Virus record (IMG/VR): IMGVR_UViG_3300037557_000126
Location: 1-43,452 of that record
DNA length: 43,452 bases
Source of the DNA: a virus
Direction: 5' to 3' (one strand)
Shown here piece by piece: positions 1-8,620 of the stretch. The translations under genes and the position numbers were made by a program. The number at the start of each line of letters is the position of its first letter. Within the stretch, counting starts at the first letter, position 1. Under the pieces are notes generated by a model that was not told the DNA's origin, did not search any database, and was given only the letters and a program-made list of their open reading frames with translations.

Positions 1-2189
1 GTGTCATTGACATTTATTTCTGATGTGTCTATGTCAATGTAACCGCCCGGTGCGTAAATCTTGTGTCCTGCCCCTATCGAGTTGATTATGGCATCGTATA
101 CGTATTCGCTGCCTGATACTAACGTATCTGAAGATGGCACGGTCTTCTCAACCATGAGCAAAGGTTGCACATCACCGCTCATACTCGCACCAGTCAAGTC
201 AATGGCATTGTAGTGAATCTCTACGAACGGTGCAAGAGTAGGAGTTAGTTGTGTAAGCCTTGGTACGTGTAGTATGGCAACCCTGCTCTCCTTCGACGGT
301 TTGACATGGTACTTGCGTATGTCGCTACCGATGTGTGTCTGCGTTTCATCTGGGTCGTATACTTGAAAAGGAGGTACTGGACCCTTCAATGCAAATGGCA
401 TATAATTAAAATTTGGTCCACCAATAGCAATTAGTTTTCTTTTACCAGCAGGCGGACTACTAGTTCCATTGTATGAATTGAAGGCTACTGTTACAGTGCT
501 AGTATCAACAACATTTACAACTTCGGCACCTGCAAACTCACGATAGATATCTACAACGCTATTCACTGAAATTTGCTTATCGATACCCGTCTGCATACCA
601 TCATAGATAATATCAATAATATCAGCAGAGCCATCTGCCCTTTGGTCTATGAGTTCCTGTGACGCTTTTGGTAACATTCTCAGATACGAGTGACCTATTA
701 CATGATTATTGACATGTCTACCACTATGCCCAATTTGATACAAGGAATCCACTGCGGTAGGCCAAGTAACTGCAAACGGGTTATTGCTATCTGATGTAGT
801 CGTGGCCATAGTAGAGGAGTAGACAAAACCGTGATTCTCAAACTCACTCTCATCTATCACCATCTGTCCTGTTCTGTCTATAATCTGAGATGTGTAATGC
901 GGAGGCTGATACGGGTTACCAGTAGCAGAATCAAGCAGTATATCAGAACTGACAACTACGAAGTGATTATCTACACCTGAACTTCTACTATGGAGAGCAG
1001 GTATCATACCGTTAGTAGAAGAAGCAAAATTAAGATGTATGCTGGATACAAGTAAGTTACCCGTATCCACGTTCATGCTGTGTAGCCTGACTCTCTCAGG
1101 TGGTTTACTATTGGGTGCCTTGGTATCAGGGTCGACACCGTCAGGATTGATGAGTAAGTTGTATGGAGTGTGTGAGATATAGTGAGTGGCGAGAGAGCCA
1201 GATTGGTAATCCAAAACCTTGTAATCGCCGCTAGAGTAATGCTTGCTTCCTGTGGCAGATTTAGAGAAAACATAGTTACTAGACACAGTAGATAGACCAG
1301 TGAGTTTCTTCGCTAGAGTCTTAGCATCAGCACTAGACATGCTAATTTGTGAGACTGTGACGCTAACTCCATCTATTTGGGTGCTATTATTTGCTATAGT
1401 CGAAAATGTGTATACCCCCTCTATGGGTGCAATTGGCTCCTCAAATCTGTATAACAACAATGTATTGCTATCTGGTAATGGGCCACTACCATCAATCATA
1501 GACATCTTAAATGCCCCATTGATGTGTATACCTTCCATAACACCACGGAACTGTCCTCCTTTCCCGCCGATAAACATCTGCTTAGACGAGTTTCTCAAAG
1601 TTAGACCCTTACCCTTTGTGGATTGCGATGCAACTAATGCCCCATTGATGTATAGTTCTACAGCCGTTGGTCTCACTGCCGCAACTACATGAATCAAGGG
1701 TCTATGATTCCTGTTCAAATCAGTGGCATCGTCGCTTCCAGAAACAAATCTATTGTAGGAGTCTTGCACACCTTGATACTCTATGTGTGGATAAACTGTT
1801 CCTTCATATCTGTTCGTCGCCTCATTAGCAGTTGTCAAAATAACTGATGTATCTCCGCTCGCCCCCGTTAAGTGCACTTTGAAAATCGCTGGACCGGGGG
1901 TATCTATATTTCCAATTGAAAGTGAAAATTGCCCCTCCTTTTCTATAATTGTCCCGCCACAATCGGGCATAACCCATGCCTCTACAGTCAAGTAGCCATT
2001 GTATATACCAGATGTTGCACCTTGATTTCTATACGATGTGGGTGCATCTTCAGATAAGATGCTTCTGACATCATACGTCTCTTGTGTGGTCTTCTCTCCT
2101 AGTGTAGAAAACGCCCCTTCGGGGACTACTATGCTATCCGTAATACCGTTGAAGAACATGGCATGGTTCTTACGGCTAATTACTGTCAT
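1..2189 (-). CDS. Tail fibre/adhesin with LamG-like domain (3' end outside window)
   Basis: Open minus-strand frame from an ATG at 2189 to the window edge (about 729 codons, C-terminus missing). A GGGGATG ribosome site lies just upstream, and the start is 12 bases after the stop of the preceding tail gene. The N-terminal 190 or so residues look like a laminin-G/concanavalin-A-like jelly roll: FNGITDSIVVP near the start, then LTVEAWVMPD, GGTIIEKEG, HVVAAVRPTAVELYINGA and MFIGGKGGQFRG, the usual order of strands in LamG_3 domains of phage fibres. The rest is beta-rich without a recognised domain. As the last tail gene seen, after tape measure and distal tail protein, it probably sits at the tail tip and binds surface glycans of the host. 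The domain call is good; the binding target is inference. Confidence 0.72.
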   Translation of the reverse strand, partial: MTVISRKNHAMFFNGITDSIVVPEGAFSTLGEKTTQETYDVRSILSEDAPTSYRNQGATSGIYNGYLTVEAWVMPDCGGTIIEKEGQFSLSIGNIDTPGPAIFKVHLTGASGDTSVILTTANEATNRYEGTVYPHIEYQGVQDSYNRFVSGSDDATDLNRNHRPLIHVVAAVRPTAVELYINGALVASQSTKGKGLTLRNSSKQMFIGGKGGQFRGVMEGIHINGAFKMSMIDGSGPLPDSNTLLLYRFEEPIAPIEGVYTFSTIANNSTQIDGVSVTVSQISMSSADAKTLAKKLTGLSTVSSNYVFSKSATGSKHYSSGDYKVLDYQSGSLATHYISHTPYNLLINPDGVDPDTKAPNSKPPERVRLHSMNVDTGNLLVSSIHLNFASSTNGMIPALHSRSSGVDNHFVVVSSDILLDSATGNPYQPPHYTSQIIDRTGQMVIDESEFENHGFVYSSTMATTTSDSNNPFAVTWPTAVDSLYQIGHSGRHVNNHVIGHSYLRMLPKASQELIDQRADGSADIIDIIYDGMQTGIDKQISVNSVVDIYREFAGAEVVNVVDTSTVTVAFNSYNGTSSPPAGKRKLIAIGGPNFNYMPFALKGPVPPFQVYDPDETQTHIGSDIRKYHVKPSKESRVAILHVPRLTQLTPTLAPFVEIHYNAIDLTGASMSGDVQPLLMVEKTVPSSDTLVSGSEYVYDAIINSIGAGHKIYAPGGYIDIDTSEINVND

Positions 2190-2201
2190 CGCATCCCCTC
2201 A

Positions 2202-3383
2202 TCAAGATAGTATCATGTTATCTATTGGTGCGAATATCATATTGAATGAATATACAGACTCACCGGCATCGTATGTAATGTCGAGTTTTTGAACTGAGCC
2301 TTGTATTCCTTGTGTCTCATCTGCCAAATCCATCTCTACACTTGCTGGATGGTCGTTACCCTCTGAAGTCTTTTCCTTACCCTTATGGTCGTTACCAGTA
2401 GGCATGAAGAAGTTTCTTGCAACGTATTCTTCTCCATCTTCGGCTTTGATGGTAGAATTGTAAGGAATTTGAATACCAACGATATAGTCTCTATGCTCAG
2501 AATTTACTGTTCTCTTAATTGCCCTGCCCCTACGAGTGTAGCCTTTCGTTCTTTTCTCGTTCGTTCTACTGCTATTGTTTATGATTCCATAGAGGTCTTG
2601 CACTTTATCACCCGCAGATTTTTTGTATTTATCAACACCTCCGGCAAATTTACTTATTGTTGGGTCTAGAAAGTAAGCACCATCATTACTTACTAGATTG
2701 AAATCAGGACTACCAAGACCTACATACTGTCCAGCACCCGTTGTAGTCATTGAGATATTTACTAAAGTATTAGCATCAACTACAGCACCGGTATCTAGGG
2801 TTTTCTTGCCACCATTAGTTGGCACTGTTGCACTCAATTTGGTCGAAAGTTGAGCGTTGATATATGCTGCAACAGCGGTGGCGATTTGTTCAGGAGTGCC
2901 GTCACTGGTATTGACTAAAATTGTAGGAGTGCTTCCAGCACCTCCATTAGATGAATATGCTGTCCCCCCAGCGCTATTCGTATTTGTAAAAGAAATAGTA
3001 TACCACGCACTCTTGGTAGTCGCTGCATAAGGTTGTAATCTGAGTTCCACACCAAGTAAATATGCTAAGTTGTTGGAGGTTGCCCATTTTCCGGCAATTG
3101 TAGTGTGTGTGTCTATGAAATGCGTATACGGAATGTAATGGCCGAAATCTATAGTAGCACTATTTACTGCTGCTGCGATACCTGTACGGTCATCTGCTAT
3201 GATACCTTGAATGTTAATCATGGCCTTGTTTATGTTCCAATCCATTCCTATTCTTCTGCTGCCAGTCCAAGGTAATGCGGCACCACCCACCTTTCGTGTG
3301 GTGCTTAGCACCATATTTGTAGCATCTAACTCTATCAGATTGCCGTTTTCTTGTACTAGTCTAATGGGAACGCCCTTGGCCAT
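2202..3383 (-). CDS. Probable distal tail/baseplate protein
   Basis: 393 residues, starting with ATG in a TAATG overlap with the tape measure stop and preceded by GGGAGGTATAGTTA, a strong ribosome site. I do not recognise a family by sequence. The N-terminus (VPIRLVQENGNLIELDATN) is typical of distal tail or baseplate hub proteins, and the central 120-220 region is Thr/Ser/Asn-rich beta structure that looks like an inserted decoration domain. The basic stretch RTNEKRTKGYTRRGRAIKR near residue 275-293 is unusual. Position directly between tape measure and the LamG fibre is the main reason for the call. It could also be a second tail tube paralogue. Confidence 0.42.
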   Translation of the reverse strand: MAKGVPIRLVQENGNLIELDATNMVLSTTRKVGGAALPWTGSRRIGMDWNINKAMINIQGIIADDRTGIAAAVNSATIDFGHYIPYTHFIDTHTTIAGKWATSNNLAYLLGVELRLQPYAATTKSAWYTISFTNTNSAGGTAYSSNGGAGSTPTILVNTSDGTPEQIATAVAAYINAQLSTKLSATVPTNGGKKTLDTGAVVDANTLVNISMTTTGAGQYVGLGSPDFNLVSNDGAYFLDPTISKFAGGVDKYKKSAGDKVQDLYGIINNSSRTNEKRTKGYTRRGRAIKRTVNSEHRDYIVGIQIPYNSTIKAEDGEEYVARNFFMPTGNDHKGKEKTSEGNDHPASVEMDLADETQGIQGSVQKLDITYDAGESVYSFNMIFAPIDNMILS

Positions 3384-4369
3384 TAACTATACCTCCCACG
3401 TAATCTTCCCCCACCAGAACTACGCGAGAGTTCTTGTTGTATAAAACCGCCAATCTCTCTAGCCATTGCTCTTTTGTCAGTGGCATCAGTCATGCCACTG
3501 AGATTGAAAGTCATATAGAATGTGTTAGTAACACCACCGCTAACGGCTGTGCCTACTGAGGTAGTGCTTCCACCTCCACCACCTCCGGGAAGTAGGTGGT
3601 CTGCAATCGACTTGCCAAAATCGAATACGCCTTTCAAAGCGCCTCCTATCGCGTCAAATATCTTACCTAATGTGTTATCATATACAGTCTGCATTACACC
3701 TGTAATTGTATCCCAAGCATTACTAATCGTATCAAATACACTTTGCGCAGCGCCACTGAGTTTTTCCCATACCTTACCCCAAGCATTACCGAGTTTATCA
3801 AATATCTTACCTAGCGTGTTATCGTATACGTTTTGCATAATTCCAGTAACTCTATCCCAAGCACCACTAATCATGTCGAATACATTTAAAGCGGCGCTTT
3901 TGAGTTTGTCCCAGACCTTACCGAGAGTAGCATCGTATATTGTGCCCAAACCTCCCATTACTACTCTCCAAAGTGTTTGCAGCCCCTCAAATGCCTTACT
4001 TCCAGCATTTTTGAGTCCGTCCCACAGTTTTCCAAAAGTTGAATCCCATATGGCCTTGACATTACCTAGGGCTTTGCCCCATTGACCAGTAAAGAGGTTG
4101 AACCAGAACATCATCCCTTCCTTCATCAAGTCCCATATTGGCATAACCACCCCATTCCATATTTCTAGGATAGCACTGGTTAGTGGTTCAAATGCCTCTT
4201 TTATGAAATCAAAAGCATCGCTTGCTTTTTCCTTAGCAAAAGCAAATGCTTTACCTAAAGCAGCACCTATGCTTGATGCCACACTTCCTAGAGAACTCAT
4301 TGCACCACTGATGCCGCTTAGCGCTGAACTCATACTGGCAAGTTGATTGAGAACTATGCCTATACCCAT
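3383..4369 (-). CDS. Tape measure protein, unusually short, built from repeats
   Basis: 328 residues, ATG in a TAATG overlap with the upstream chaperone gene, ribosome site GGAGGAATTC. Hydrophobic and Gly/Ala-rich N-terminus, amphipathic helical middle and a six-glycine linker (about 262-267) before a beta-like C-terminus: the composition of phage tape measures. Four copies of a module with consensus (I/V)(Y/W)D.T.GK.(W/F)D occur at residues 107, 144, 181 and 229, spaced 37, 37 and 48 residues; the last two share VYDNTLGKIFD exactly. In known phages this protein sets tail length and may form a membrane channel during DNA entry. Its length is far below that of typical long-tailed phages, so a short tail is expected. 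Position after the two overlapping chaperone frames supports the call. Confidence 0.75.
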   Translation of the reverse strand: MGIGIVLNQLASMSSALSGISGAMSSLGSVASSIGAALGKAFAFAKEKASDAFDFIKEAFEPLTSAILEIWNGVVMPIWDLMKEGMMFWFNLFTGQWGKALGNVKAIWDSTFGKLWDGLKNAGSKAFEGLQTLWRVVMGGLGTIYDATLGKVWDKLKSAALNVFDMISGAWDRVTGIMQNVYDNTLGKIFDKLGNAWGKVWEKLSGAAQSVFDTISNAWDTITGVMQTVYDNTLGKIFDAIGGALKGVFDFGKSIADHLLPGGGGGGSTTSVGTAVSGGVTNTFYMTFNLSGMTDATDKRAMAREIGGFIQQELSRSSGGGRLRGRYS

Positions 4370-4638
4370 TAGAATTCCTCCATCTCAAGGAACGTGTAGT
4401 CGAACTCCACTGTGTCATCACTTTCTGTTGTTTGCTTCTTTCTTTCACGCCTCTCTTCTTCATCGATTGCTAGAGCCCATGATAGGGATTGTTTGAAGAT
4501 TGGCGCGCTCATATGGTATACCTCATGTAATGATATGCTGTAGTGTTTCGCTACGAGATAGGCGAACAGTTGCATCTGCATTTCCAAATCTTCGGATGAT
4601 TTTATCTTCCGCTTCTTTAGGAACTGCCGAACTTTCAA
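4369..4638 (-). CDS. Tail assembly chaperone, downstream (T) frame
   Basis: 89 codons from a TTG that overlaps the stop of the previous gene as TTGA; there is no ATG at this point. The frame is also open upstream of the TTG back to the slippery site (FYEGEQLKVRQF), so it is better read as a C-terminal extension made by -1 frameshifting from the 4635-4997 gene, as gpG/gpGT of lambda and its many analogues. The protein is helical and charged with an acidic end (DDTVEFDYTFLEMEEF), which fits a chaperone that coats the tape measure encoded immediately downstream. Independent initiation at TTG cannot be excluded. Confidence 0.6.
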   Translation of the reverse strand: MKVRQFLKKRKIKSSEDLEMQMQLFAYLVAKHYSISLHEVYHMSAPIFKQSLSWALAIDEEERRERKKQTTESDDTVEFDYTFLEMEEF

Positions 4639-4997
4639 CTGTTCGCCTTCGTAAAACCCCCTTGCATCGCCTCCGCCAGTTCATCTGGTTTTGGTAATAG
4701 AGATGCTATTTGCTGACCGACATATGCGTTCAGATTCATCATCTCATCGACTGTTAAATCGGGATTAGTTTTTACAACCCATTCGGAAAAGGCGTAACGC
4801 CAATATCCATCTAGGTTCAGAGATACACTATCCCCATCCATTGAAAACATACTTTGCGCTGCTTTCTGAACGTCAAAAAATGTGATTTCTCGTACCCAAA
4901 CCTCCATTTTCAGGTCTGGGTTATCTCTATCTGCACTAATCTCGTGCCTTTGTTCATTCTTCCTCGTTATCAGGTTGTTCTTGTCCACTATCGTCAT
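4635..4997 (-). CDS. Tail assembly chaperone, upstream (G) frame
   Basis: 120 residues. The ATG at 4997 lies inside the end of the SAP-protein gene (44-base overlap); an alternative ATG is codon 31 (MEVWVREITF). Sequence is a small mixed alpha/beta protein with a helical second half (DLTVDEMMNLNAYVGQQIA) and no recognised family by motif. Identification rests on order and architecture: tail tube gene, accessory gene, two overlapping small frames linked by a slippery site, tape measure. Ribosomes that do not slip end at ANS-stop, giving the short, more abundant form; slipping gives a fusion of roughly 115 plus 95 residues. Confidence 0.6.
   Translation of the reverse strand: MTIVDKNNLITRKNEQRHEISADRDNPDLKMEVWVREITFFDVQKAAQSMFSMDGDSVSLNLDGYWRYAFSEWVVKTNPDLTVDEMMNLNAYVGQQIASLLPKPDELAEAMQGGFTKANS
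4653..4659 (-). promoter_or_regulatory. Predicted -1 ribosomal frameshift slippery site (GGGTTTT)
   Basis: On the minus strand the zero-frame codons CAA GGG GGT TTT ACG contain G GGT TTT, the X XXY YYZ slippery pattern, 15 bases before the TGA stop at 4635-4637. A -1 slip enters the frame of the downstream 89-codon ORF without a stop. Location just before a tape measure gene is where such shifts are conserved in tailed phages. No pseudoknot was worked out. Confidence 0.65.
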
Positions 4998-5712
4998 GTT
5001 GCGTCACGTCCTTGGATGCAGCCTCTTGCGAGGGGGCAACCACCTTTTCGTCCGCAGCCTCTTGCGAGGGGGCATCTGAGTCGGCTTGCGTAGGTTGTTC
5101 TACAATACCCATGTCATCGCGCCTTAGCCTTAACACTACCTCAGATTTGGTGCCCCTGATAGTAATACTTCTTTCTCTACACAATTTTTGCAATTCACGA
5201 ACAGTATACGAATTGTAATCCATTTCGCCACCAAATGGATTATCCTTCTCGTCTATTACTGTCTCCTCGACAGCAATCTCTTCAATAATTTCTTCCTCTG
5301 CTGTTTCTTCTGTTGACTCTTCAACTTCCTCTTCGATAGTGATTCCTTCGTCTTGTTCATCCAATTCAATTTCATTTTCAACTTCCTCTTCTGTTTGTCT
5401 TAATGGGGGACTATCATCATCAAAAAATTCTTCAATTGCGTCAGTGACATCCTCTACCTTGTCTTTCAACACATCAAATGCAGCGTCTACCCATGATGGG
5501 GTTTCCTCTACCACCGCCTCTACATGCCCATGCTTCACTTTCTCAGTAACTATGTCATCTACAGAACTTCTGATTGACTGATTAACTAGCCCGTCGTACC
5601 ACTCTTGCTTGTATGTCGTAATCCCATTCTGTGTCAACAACCAGTCAACATAACTCGTGTGGGGGTTCCTGCTGTAGAACTGGACTCTCTTGACTGGGCT
5701 TGGTTGTAGCAT
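4954..5712 (-). CDS. Acidic protein with SAP-like DNA-binding motif
   Basis: 252 residues, ATG preceded by GAGTGATACA, six bases after the tail tube stop. Three parts: an N-terminal globular segment (1-100) with VDWLLTQNGITTYKQEWYDG; a Glu-rich segment (about 107-157); and a SAP-like helix-extended loop-helix at about 168-200 (YTVRELQKLCRERSITIRG, then KSEVVLRL), the motif used for DNA binding in many nuclear and phage proteins. The C-terminus is low-complexity with an imperfect repeat of PSQEAA, reflecting a 21-base direct repeat in the DNA. The N-terminal part resembles neck or tail-completion proteins only by position. Function unknown; a DNA-contacting tail or neck component is possible. 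Confidence 0.5.
   Translation of the reverse strand: MLQPSPVKRVQFYSRNPHTSYVDWLLTQNGITTYKQEWYDGLVNQSIRSSVDDIVTEKVKHGHVEAVVEETPSWVDAAFDVLKDKVEDVTDAIEEFFDDDSPPLRQTEEEVENEIELDEQDEGITIEEEVEESTEETAEEEIIEEIAVEETVIDEKDNPFGGEMDYNSYTVRELQKLCRERSITIRGTKSEVVLRLRRDDMGIVEQPTQADSDAPSQEAADEKVVAPSQEAASKDVTQHDDSGQEQPDNEEE
5018..5074. repeat. 21-base direct repeat inside the SAP-protein gene
   Basis: An identical 21-base unit beginning GCAGCCTCTTGCG occurs at 5018-5038 and 5054-5074. It encodes the repeated APSQEAA peptide in the disordered C-terminus and is probably a slippage duplication. Confidence 0.85.
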
Positions 5713-5720
5713 TGTATCAC

Positions 5721-7826
5721 TCAGGCGTGTATGACGGTATCGACTGCGATGACCTTCACTGCCTTTGGTAGAATCTTCAATGTGGCTCGCAATGGCCCTT
5801 TATCCTCAGGTATGGGTAGCGGAGCCTCCACAATGTAGTAGTCATCAATAAGTATGTCTATGCTCTCTGTTGTACCGCTAGAGGCGACCTTGTTGAATGA
5901 GAGACGTATCATGTCTGCATCTATTTGGTCGGCCTCATCTGTATCATCGAAGTTCTCGACTGACCTACGCATGTTGTGGTAGAATAGAGGGTCGTCTACA
6001 ATTATCTCCATCTCCAAATCATATTCGGTCTTCCCCTCTACTGCTAGAGTTGGGTTGCGTGTGCCTGCAAATGGTACTTGGTCGGTAGCGCTATTTGCAA
6101 TGTTTGCAGCACTGATAGTATAGTACTGCTCTACACCAGTCTTACCATTCAATGTGAATGACACTACCTGACCTAGTTGAGTACCAAGCATGGATATGTT
6201 TCCGTTGTAGAACATGAAAGGCTTTTGCGTGCCCTTCTCTATACCAGATTGCTTCCTCTTGACTTCCGTGTTAGCGGTATCCTCAAACAATCTGTGAGTA
6301 TTGTATCTGTCTCCGGGATTAGTAGATTCTAGTCTACCTGTATCGGTGTAACAGAGTGCTGAATCAAAGTTTACAGTCATACGCAGTGCTGCATCAGTGT
6401 CTGCTGTTAGGCTGTAATCCTTCACCTTACATCCACGGAAGACTCGTGTTAGTTGCTTGGAATCGCCAGTTCCACCGTCAAATGTGCCAGCATTACTGTC
6501 TGTGTCTCGCCTTCTCACACTGACTTCCATTGCGAAGGAAGGCACTGTTGTGCGTGAGAAAAATAGATGACTTACAGAGTTTGATAGCGCCCCAGTAGTC
6601 TTGTTTCTGTGTGGACTACCATTGCTTGAATCTGTTTGGTATCTACCAAAGTAAACTCGTGTGTTGTCATCATAGCCATAGTGCAGCGGGTCATCCAACC
6701 ATACTTTTGCTGTGCCGCCCGACATACTTATCGCCACTATCCTTCTTGCTTCTTCCTTAATGGCTTTATCAATTATGTTTGTAGCATTTTTATTCGGCCA
6801 AGCGTCGGCGTCAGCATCACCACCAACACCAGTATCACGGTAAGTCTGAACATCTACTCTGTTTGTGACATTTGAACCACCAGTCGATAAAAGGTTTCCA
6901 TCGAAAAAGATGTAATCGCCTATCTTCAAATCAGCACCACTACCACCATCATGTGGTATTCTTGGATTTGTGCTGCTAGCGCTTGCACTATCGAATACGA
7001 TATAGGAAGTCCCAGCCTCTGTTGCTCCATTTAATTGGTAAGTGCCACTAGCATGTCCTGCTTGACGAACGCTATCTGCATTGACAACTTCTTGTCCTAG
7101 ACAGTAATAGAACCAGCGACCATTGTGTATGTTGCACTCAAATGAACCGCCAGTATTAGTGAATCTGCCGGGAACTTGAACTGCAACGTCACGACCTAGC
7201 CCAACAACATGGTATCTCTTGAGGTCAACTTTGGTCTCTGGTAGAGAGACAGTGCTTACCAGTCCAACGAATTGGTCAGTCATCACACTCTCAGCAGAAG
7301 CGTTTGCGGCATCATCATGAGCCATATCTACATCTATTGCTGGTGTTGTGAATGGTAGAATTGTCATTACATCTCCAGACTCGGAGTCTTTGTCTATTAT
7401 ACTATGGTTTGTATTCAATGCAGGTGTTATTGTAATCTCAGTCTTGCCATCGTTATCATTACCGGCATCATTAGCAACTTCTTGCTTGATGATTGTAAAC
7501 ATTCTACCGCTATTGCCGTAGTCATCACTCTGTAACCAATTTGTGCTACCTGCTGCGATAGAGAAAATTACCTTACTACCTACTAGCATACCATTTGGAT
7601 ACTCCAATATATTACTATTTACAGGGCTATTAGCAGCGCCTCCACTCAACACGATTACGCTTGTGTCTTTTACTAAATCACGATGCGGTGCATTTGCAGC
7701 ATTAGCCCCAGTCTCAAATGAAGCAGTGAACTTGAATGAGCCTGCATAACCATGCTCTAGCCGTATTGCTGCTTCGTGCCCGAAGGTCACTTCGGACAAA
7801 TCTCCACGATAAACTGTTGACGGCAT
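5721..7826 (-). CDS. Probable major tail tube protein, large form
   Basis: 701 residues starting at ATG after GAGGTGAGAGAGAGCC. Almost entirely beta, rich in Asp/Asn/Thr/Ser/Gly, no membrane segment. N-terminus MPSTVYRGDLSEVTFGHEAA and later LKRYHVVGLGRDVAVQVPG and SFECNIHNGRWFYYCLGQEV are like tail tube proteins of large archaeal and bacterial phages, in which extra Ig-like or decorating domains enlarge the subunit. It lies between the tail-terminator candidate and the chaperone/tape measure group, exactly where the tube gene is expected. Tube proteins are usually 150-500 residues, so this one must carry insertions, probably at about 80-180 and 260-440. Assignment to tube rather than sheath is by lack of a second copy-like gene and is not certain. 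Confidence 0.55.
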   Translation of the reverse strand: MPSTVYRGDLSEVTFGHEAAIRLEHGYAGSFKFTASFETGANAANAPHRDLVKDTSVIVLSGGAANSPVNSNILEYPNGMLVGSKVIFSIAAGSTNWLQSDDYGNSGRMFTIIKQEVANDAGNDNDGKTEITITPALNTNHSIIDKDSESGDVMTILPFTTPAIDVDMAHDDAANASAESVMTDQFVGLVSTVSLPETKVDLKRYHVVGLGRDVAVQVPGRFTNTGGSFECNIHNGRWFYYCLGQEVVNADSVRQAGHASGTYQLNGATEAGTSYIVFDSASASSTNPRIPHDGGSGADLKIGDYIFFDGNLLSTGGSNVTNRVDVQTYRDTGVGGDADADAWPNKNATNIIDKAIKEEARRIVAISMSGGTAKVWLDDPLHYGYDDNTRVYFGRYQTDSSNGSPHRNKTTGALSNSVSHLFFSRTTVPSFAMEVSVRRRDTDSNAGTFDGGTGDSKQLTRVFRGCKVKDYSLTADTDAALRMTVNFDSALCYTDTGRLESTNPGDRYNTHRLFEDTANTEVKRKQSGIEKGTQKPFMFYNGNISMLGTQLGQVVSFTLNGKTGVEQYYTISAANIANSATDQVPFAGTRNPTLAVEGKTEYDLEMEIIVDDPLFYHNMRRSVENFDDTDEADQIDADMIRLSFNKVASSGTTESIDILIDDYYIVEAPLPIPEDKGPLRATLKILPKAVKVIAVDTVIHA

Positions 7827-7840
7827 GGCTCTCTCTCACC

Positions 7841-8290
7841 TCATGGGATTAGTTCCGCAAAGATAACTACTTCTATCTGAAAGGTCATTCTAAACAATTT
7901 TTTGCTCCTATCTGACAAATCCGTCCTCGTTTTATAGACTAACCTGTCGAAGTTAGTACCATCTCCTTTTCTTTGGAGGTGGATACAGCGCCTCAATTCG
8001 TTTTCCATTAGTTTCAATTGTTCACGACTGCGTGCGGTTCGCATGTCTACCGTGATATTGATTCTAGTTGTGACAAAATCGTAAAGCAACTCAGGGAGTT
8101 CTTCGTTGTGTGCAGTCTCAAATACCATGACATAATCTGTTCTATCTAGGTCTAAACGCTTCCCTCTCTCTGGAGTAACATCTGCAATATCAATGACAAC
8201 AGGCTTGTAATTGTTCGTATTTGCCCTATTCCAATTATCCTTGAGAACATCAATTACGACATCCAAACCCTCTTTGAACGTTGCTACCAT
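7841..8290 (-). CDS. Probable tail terminator/completion protein
   Basis: 149 residues, ATG three bases after the previous stop. Mixed alpha/beta with pattern VYKTRTDLSDRSKKLFRMTFQIEV, in which a long strand pair near the C-terminus follows a basic helix (SREQLKLMENELRRCIHL). This size and secondary-structure order, and a place between connector proteins and the tail tube, fit the tail terminator family (lambda gpU or SPP1 gp17 type) that caps the tail and docks it to the head. No signature residue proves it. A head-closure protein is the alternative. Confidence 0.42.
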   Translation of the reverse strand: MVATFKEGLDVVIDVLKDNWNRANTNNYKPVVIDIADVTPERGKRLDLDRTDYVMVFETAHNEELPELLYDFVTTRINITVDMRTARSREQLKLMENELRRCIHLQRKGDGTNFDRLVYKTRTDLSDRSKKLFRMTFQIEVVIFAELIP

Positions 8291-8292
8291 GA

Positions 8293-8616
8293 TTAGAACT
8301 CCATGAACTCCTTCTTCTTTTTCTCACGAGCATAGGTATCATGGTCTACGACTATCTTACCACCCTCGTTTCTAAGTTTCTTCTGCATTAGAATTGGAGA
8401 TTCGGTCATCATTCGTATGTCAACCCTCTGCTTAACTGCCGCTTCTTGCTCAAGGCTCAAATTGTCCCCCTCTAGTCCTCTTTCGCTTCGCTCCACTGAT
8501 TCTCTGTAGTCGCTATCTCCCTCTTTGACTGCTTGCTGCAATTCCTCTTGGGCAGCGCCCTTGCTAAGTTCAGCATCTAATTCCTTCTTCCATTCAGCGA
8601 AGATGATTCTTTCCAT
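8293..8616 (-). CDS. Small helical neck-region protein
   Basis: 107 residues from ATG at 8616, four bases after the stop of the adaptor gene; a longer frame from 8655 would overlap that gene by 35 bases and is less likely. Almost wholly helical and highly charged (KKELDAELSKGAAQEELQQA), ending KKKKEFMEF. No family recognised. Its place between the head-tail adaptor and the terminator suggests a head-completion or scaffolding role, but nothing in the sequence shows it. Confidence 0.4.
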   Translation of the reverse strand: MERIIFAEWKKELDAELSKGAAQEELQQAVKEGDSDYRESVERSERGLEGDNLSLEQEAAVKQRVDIRMMTESPILMQKKLRNEGGKIVVDHDTYAREKKKKEFMEF

Positions 8617-8620
8617 TTCC

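Noticed and set aside
1300-1692. Plus-strand frames opposite the LamG gene and elsewhere in the minus-strand block
   Set aside because: They are antisense shadows of genes with clear domains and tight operon spacing.
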